64,000 bases of DNA from an uncultured Lachnospiraceae bacterium (GTDB lineage Bacteria > Bacillota > Clostridia > Lachnospirales > Lachnospiraceae): the NCBI GenBank assembly GCA_910584685.1, contig CAJUAO010000009.1:1-64000 (forward strand), written 5' to 3'. Shown in pieces: positions 60,316-64,000 of the stretch. Every line of letters starts with the position of its first letter. Within the stretch, counting starts at the first letter, position 1. Below the pieces are notes generated by a model, which was not told the DNA's origin, searched no databases, and saw only the letters and a list, made by a program, of their open reading frames with translations. Both the position numbers and the translations under genes were made by a program.

Positions 60316-60350
60316 TGACCACAGTCATATCCTTACCATGACTGTGGTCA
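60316..60350 (-). terminator. Hairpin after the response regulator gene
   Basis: Perfect 13-bp stem TGACCACAGTCAT/ATGACTGTGGTCA (60316-60328 with 60338-60350) and a 9-nt loop, 27 nt after the regulator stop. There is no strong T-run, so the terminator is imperfect or the hairpin is an mRNA-end structure. Confidence 0.55.
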
Positions 60351-60376
60351 CTTATTGAGAAATAAGGCGTATTATG

Positions 60377-61000
60377 TCAGCCTCTAAGCTCTATAATTAA
60401 TTTTGCCCTGTCGTGTATGCCTGTTTTATCATAAATAGAAGAAATATGGTTTTTTACCGTTCCTTCCGATATATACAGCTCCCTTGCAATCTGTTTATTT
60501 GTAAATCCCTTTGTCAAAAGAGAGCAAATCTCCTTTTCCCTGTCAGTGATATTTTCGTAAATCGCCTGATTTTCCTCTCTTTTATTCATAAGCAGGGCAA
60601 TCCTTTCCATTACCTTGCTGTCAATTACGTTTCTTCCCTGCATAATCTGCTCTATTGCTCCAATTATTGCCGCCTTTCCGCTGTCTTTTAAAAGATAGCC
60701 GTCGGCTCCGTTTGCTATGGCTTTTGTAATATACTCATCGTCATAAAAGGTAGTAAGTACCAGTATTTTAACATTATGGTAAGCCTTCTTGATTTTTTCT
60801 ATCAGCTCTATGCCTCCCATACCCTTCATGTTTAAATCCACCAAGGCTATGTCGCACTGCCTGTCCCAAAAAAGTGATAAGGCTTCTGCGCCGTCCCGGG
60901 CCATGCCTGTAATCTCCATACCGTTCATTGAAAGTATTATTTCAAGACTTTCCAGTAAAAGAGGCTCGTCGTCAACTAAAATTACCTTATATTTACTCAT
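60377..61000 (-). CDS. NarL/LuxR-family response regulator
   Basis: 207 residues from the ATG at 61000, which has GGAGGATA-type spacing inside the kinase stop. The longer frame to 61087 is antisense-free but overlaps kinase coding and is rejected. The receiver has Asp10-Asp11 and phospho-acceptor Asp55 in 'IALVDLNMKGMGGIE'. The LuxR-type helix-turn-helix shows 'ITDREKEICSLLTKGFTNKQ' and 'YISEGTVKNHISSIYDKTGI'. It probably controls the adjacent ABC transporter. Confidence 0.93.
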   Translation of the reverse strand: MSKYKVILVDDEPLLLESLEIILSMNGMEITGMARDGAEALSLFWDRQCDIALVDLNMKGMGGIELIEKIKKAYHNVKILVLTTFYDDEYITKAIANGADGYLLKDSGKAAIIGAIEQIMQGRNVIDSKVMERIALLMNKREENQAIYENITDREKEICSLLTKGFTNKQIARELYISEGTVKNHISSIYDKTGIHDRAKLIIELRG

Positions 61001-62165
61001 TATCCTCCTCCATAACAGGCAGTATAACCACCGCCCTGAAACCCTTGCTTCTTGAAAATTCCGTCCGTCCACCGCATTTTTCTGCATAAGCTGTTATCTT
61101 TTTAAGTCCAAAGCCGTTTTCAATTAATATTTTTTGGTTTTCACCTGAAAAATTACTTTTTCCGTTATCACTTACGCTTATTTTTATATGTCTGCTGTCT
61201 GTTGTTAAAGCTACCGTAAATACATCGGCGCCTCCGTGACGTACTCCGTTTGTTAAAAATTCCAAAACCGCGCCTGTAAGAAACTCCCCATATTCCTGCG
61301 GAATTTTTATTTCTTTATCTGTGTTGTCATAATCTCCCCGAATTTTTATATTTGTATCAGCCATAAAGCTGTCTGTGACAGCCTGAATTTCCCTTATAAA
61401 ATCCTCCATAGCCACAGATTTTTTATCACTGTCAAGTACTCTTACTGCATGGCGTATTGAAGAAAGGCTCTCTTTAATTCTCTCATTTGCAGTATTCAGC
61501 TTTTCTCTTGCCCTTTCCGGCTTTACGTCAAGGAGAGTATCCGCCGCTTCAAGAGTCATTCTAGCCGCAGTTATGGAATGTCCCACGCTGTTATGAATGC
61601 TTCTGCTTATATTTTCCCGTTCCTCAAGTATTAAATTTCTTTCCGCAAGATAATTTTTTATGACAAGCTGATGATTTATCTTCTTTTCATACAGCTCTCT
61701 TACGGCAGTAACGCTGACCATCCTTATAACCTTATCTTTTTCCTCCATATATCCGGCTGAAAGCTTTTGTATAATGCAGATAAGACACGAAATACATATC
61801 AGGGCAATGGAATATACAATAATCTCCGCCATTATCATATCCCTTATAAATACCTGTAATAAGACAAACATAGCTGACGGATAAAATATATTTAAGGTCT
61901 TAACAAGGCTCTTTTTACACAGGAAAAATATAATATATGAAAACACATTATCTGACAGCAATACAAAGAAAGCCGAAAATACAAACTGTATAATCAGCCT
62001 TCTGTTTTCATATTCGTCATCTATGCTTTCTATGGCAAAAATAATCATAAGTATACCTGCCTGCATAACAGACAGGTATGGATTATGTGAGGTAAACATT
62101 GATATAAGCGTAAGCAGCATCAAAAGTATACCTGATTGTATAAATTGTATAAACTGCCTACTCAT
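60993..62165 (-). CDS. NarL-type membrane sensor histidine kinase
   Basis: 390 residues from the ATG at 62165, which overlaps the yebC stop by 8 nt. A start at 62207 would overlap by 50 nt. Five or six transmembrane helices occupy about 5-155. HisKA_3 has phospho-acceptor His in 'RENISRSIHNSVGHSITAAR', and the HATPase domain has 'VLEFLTNGVRHGGADV' and 'ISVSDNGKSNF'. The G2 box is reduced to 'NGFGLKKITAYAE'. There is no separate extracellular sensor, as in intramembrane-sensing kinases that watch for cell-envelope stress. Confidence 0.9.
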   Translation of the reverse strand: MSRQFIQFIQSGILLMLLTLISMFTSHNPYLSVMQAGILMIIFAIESIDDEYENRRLIIQFVFSAFFVLLSDNVFSYIIFFLCKKSLVKTLNIFYPSAMFVLLQVFIRDMIMAEIIVYSIALICISCLICIIQKLSAGYMEEKDKVIRMVSVTAVRELYEKKINHQLVIKNYLAERNLILEERENISRSIHNSVGHSITAARMTLEAADTLLDVKPERAREKLNTANERIKESLSSIRHAVRVLDSDKKSVAMEDFIREIQAVTDSFMADTNIKIRGDYDNTDKEIKIPQEYGEFLTGAVLEFLTNGVRHGGADVFTVALTTDSRHIKISVSDNGKSNFSGENQKILIENGFGLKKITAYAEKCGGRTEFSRSKGFRAVVILPVMEEDNE

Positions 62166-62886
62166 CCCAGTTATGGTAAACCGCCTGTACATCGTCATCC
62201 TCGTCAAGCAAATCCAATATACGGTTAATCTTCTTTATATCATCCTCGCCTGTAAGCTCAACATAATTCTGCGGTATCATTGTAACCTCTGCCTGCGCCA
62301 TAGGAATCTTCGCATCAGACACAGCCTTATACACTGCATCAAAATCAGCAGGAGCTGTCAGCACCTCATAGCTGTCCTCCTCCTCATTAAAATCCTCCGC
62401 TCCGGCGTCAAGGGCCAGCATCATTATCTCGTCTGCATCCATATCACATTCTTCTTTATCTATAATAATCTGTCCCTTTTCGTCAAACATATAAGACACG
62501 CAGCCTGTTGTTCCTACGCTTCCTCCGCCCTTTGTAAATGCATTTCTTACGTTGGCGGCCGTTCTGTTTCTGTTATCGGTAAGTGCGTTTACAATAATTG
62601 CCGTTCCGCTTGGACCGTATCCTTCATATGTAACTGTTTCGTAGTTTACTGAATTACCGTCGCCTGCGGCCTTTTTTATGCCTCTGTCTATAGTGTCGTT
62701 TGGCATGTTATTTGCCTTTGCCTTGGCTATTACCGCTGCAAGCTTGCTGTTATTTGCAGGGTCTGCCCCGCCCTCCTTAATGGCTACCGCTATCTCTCTG
62801 CCTATTATGGTGAAAATCTTTCCCTTTGCGGCATCGTTCTTTTCCTTCTTATGCTTAATATTTGCAAATTTTGAATGTCCTGACAT
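62158..62886 (-). CDS. yebC: YebC/PmpR family protein
   Basis: 242 residues. 'MSGHSKFANIKHKKEKNDAA' and 'GPSGTAIIVNALTDNRNRTA' are family signatures. Older literature calls it a transcriptional regulator. More recent work on YebC-type proteins ties them to translation of proline-rich stretches. AGGAGG precedes the ATG. The kinase gene begins inside its last codons. Confidence 0.93.
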   Translation of the reverse strand: MSGHSKFANIKHKKEKNDAAKGKIFTIIGREIAVAIKEGGADPANNSKLAAVIAKAKANNMPNDTIDRGIKKAAGDGNSVNYETVTYEGYGPSGTAIIVNALTDNRNRTAANVRNAFTKGGGSVGTTGCVSYMFDEKGQIIIDKEECDMDADEIMMLALDAGAEDFNEEEDSYEVLTAPADFDAVYKAVSDAKIPMAQAEVTMIPQNYVELTGEDDIKKINRILDLLDEDDDVQAVYHNWDE

Positions 62887-64000
62887 TTATTTTCCTCCTA
62901 AAATTATATTATCAGTATTTTTATCAGATATTTCCCCTGTTTCCTTATTATCATTTTCCTCTGACAACAGCTTTGTTACTTTTACCAGGGAAATCATTCT
63001 GTCCTTTACCGACAAAATCTGATACCTGTATCCGTCTATATCAAGGGCTGTCTGTTCTCCCTCGTCAGGAATACGCTCAAGCTTTGATATGAGAAATCCG
63101 TTAAGAGTATCGTAATCCTCGCTTTCAAAATCCTCCTTCAGCACATTTGTCATTTCCTCTAATGTTGCAAGCCCCTTTATTAAGTAAGAGCCGTCTGCCT
63201 GTACTGAAATATTTTCCTCCTCAATATCATACTCATCCCATATATTTCCCACTATTTCCTCAAGAATATCCTCCATTGCAATTATTCCAGAGGTTTGTCC
63301 GTATTCATCCACTACTATCTGCATGTGTGTTTTATTTATCTGCATGTCCTTAAACAAATCGTCAACATTTCTTGACTCCGGTATAAAAACCGCCGTCATA
63401 AGCATGTCCTTCATTTCACTGACCGGCACATTCTTATTTTCAGCCTTGTGATAATATGACATTGCATCCCTCAGGTGGAGTATACCGATAATATTGTCTA
63501 TATCGTCTATATATACGGGAAATCTTGAATAATTCTGGCTTATAATAAATTCAACTGCCTCCTCAAGAGTCCACATGCCGTCTACCGCTACTATATGCTT
63601 TCTGTGTATCATAACATCACTGGCTGTTTTTTCATCCAGCTCCATAATGTTTGATATCATCTCTGCCTCCCGTTCCTCTAAAACTCCCTGCTCATGACCT
63701 TCGTTTACCATGGAAATAATCTCCTCCTCCGTAACGTTAAGGAGGTCCTCCTTAGGGTCTATTCCGAATATCTTAAGGACTATATTGGCAAAAAATGTGG
63801 TAAGCGCCGTAAAGGGAGTGAAAACAGTCATAATAAATGTTACAAAGCCCACCAATGACCTTGAACAGCCTGATGAATACTTTGCTCCCAGTCTCTTTGG
63901 AACAAGAATACCCAGTGAAATTATAAGAAACAGCAGATATAATGCCACAAGCAAATAAGAAATAACCGTTATAAAACCGTCTGTCATATATGCCCCAATA
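62887..64000 (-). CDS. CNNM-type transporter-like protein with CBS pair and CorC domain, 5' end outside the window
   Basis: 366 residues are visible from an ATG at 63987, but the frame stays open to the window edge and the usual N-terminal half of the DUF21 membrane domain is missing, so the true start lies beyond 64000. Present are the last DUF21 helices ('YLLFLIISLGILVPKRLGAK'), a CBS pair (about 120-245, 'ASDVMIHRKHIVAVDG', 'IVVDEYGQTSGIIAMEDILE') and the CorC/HlyC domain (about 265-345). The family is linked to magnesium or other cation efflux. Confidence 0.85.
   Translation of the reverse strand, partial: IGAYMTDGFITVISYLLVALYLLFLIISLGILVPKRLGAKYSSGCSRSLVGFVTFIMTVFTPFTALTTFFANIVLKIFGIDPKEDLLNVTEEEIISMVNEGHEQGVLEEREAEMISNIMELDEKTASDVMIHRKHIVAVDGMWTLEEAVEFIISQNYSRFPVYIDDIDNIIGILHLRDAMSYYHKAENKNVPVSEMKDMLMTAVFIPESRNVDDLFKDMQINKTHMQIVVDEYGQTSGIIAMEDILEEIVGNIWDEYDIEEENISVQADGSYLIKGLATLEEMTNVLKEDFESEDYDTLNGFLISKLERIPDEGEQTALDIDGYRYQILSVKDRMISLVKVTKLLSEENDNKETGEISDKNTDNIILGGK

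Overview
The window reads as chromosome of an AT-rich, endospore-forming Firmicute of the class Clostridia, most likely a Lachnospiraceae-type gut anaerobe. This is inferred from gene content (SpoIIM, dipicolinate synthase SpoVFA/SpoVFB, a DUF5688 protein, an AroD-AroK fusion, gap-pgk-tpiA-gpmI-eno), strong AGGAGG ribosome binding sites and sigma-A promoters of the TTGACA-17-TATAAT type. No species is named because nothing here is diagnostic of one. Almost every gene is on the minus strand. The plus strand carries only tRNA-Arg, spoVFA-spoVFB, asnB and a PHP phosphoesterase.

Layout. 0.2-6.4 kb: NERD protein, a XerD-like recombinase lacking its catalytic C-terminus, spoIIM, an HD protein, a NUDIX hydrolase, proC, a HAD phosphatase and a DRE-TIM aldolase. 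6.4-15.6 kb: membrane protein with an antisense tRNA-Arg in its leader, DUF5688, DUF2079, efp, aroD-aroK fusion, a membrane protein, a DUF815 ATPase and an HD protein. 16-22 kb: yqeY, ung, hisF, hisH, a highly charged membrane protein, a Sir2-like protein and CheV. 22-27.5 kb: lipoprotein, a two-component system, a coiled-coil membrane protein and a DUF6055 lipoprotein. 27.5-32.3 kb: trans-translation cluster ssrA (tmRNA), smpB, rnr and secG, with an XRE-methyltransferase fusion gene between ssrA and smpB. 32.5-39.1 kb: spoVFAB, asnB, a CgeB-like glycosyltransferase and an ABC exporter. 39.1-42.9 kb: the ylxM-ffh-rpsP-khpA-rimM-trmD operon. 43.3-51.6 kb: glycolytic cluster, interrupted between gpmI and eno by an accessory cassette with DUF3990 and DUF3791. 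51.9-57.1 kb: PHP phosphoesterase, a YihS-like AGE isomerase and a heparinase II/III lyase. 57.2-62.2 kb: an ABC transporter with two FtsX-like permeases and its two-component system. The end holds yebC and a CNNM/CBS membrane protein cut by the window edge.

The least expected content is intergenic. Three families of structured dispersed repeats are visible. (1) Giant hairpins of about 320-350 nt (15750-16066, 42988-43334, and a truncated end at about 1-60) share a conserved core but have unrelated outer arms, and each sits just downstream of a stop codon. (2) A unit of about 80 nt with two adjacent hairpins and a T-tract (6471-6550, 31911-32023, tandem at 49062-49213) keeps its stems by compensatory base changes and by nested extra helices. 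(3) A shorter hairpin element is seen intact at 60190-60277, as a deletion derivative at 54070-54105, and possibly as a minimal palindrome at 34048-34069. The main protein-level candidate for an undescribed system is the cassette at 44715-46020: its own promoter, a small leader ORF, a DUF3990 protein (predicted ADP-ribosyltransferase-like fold) and two small partner proteins.
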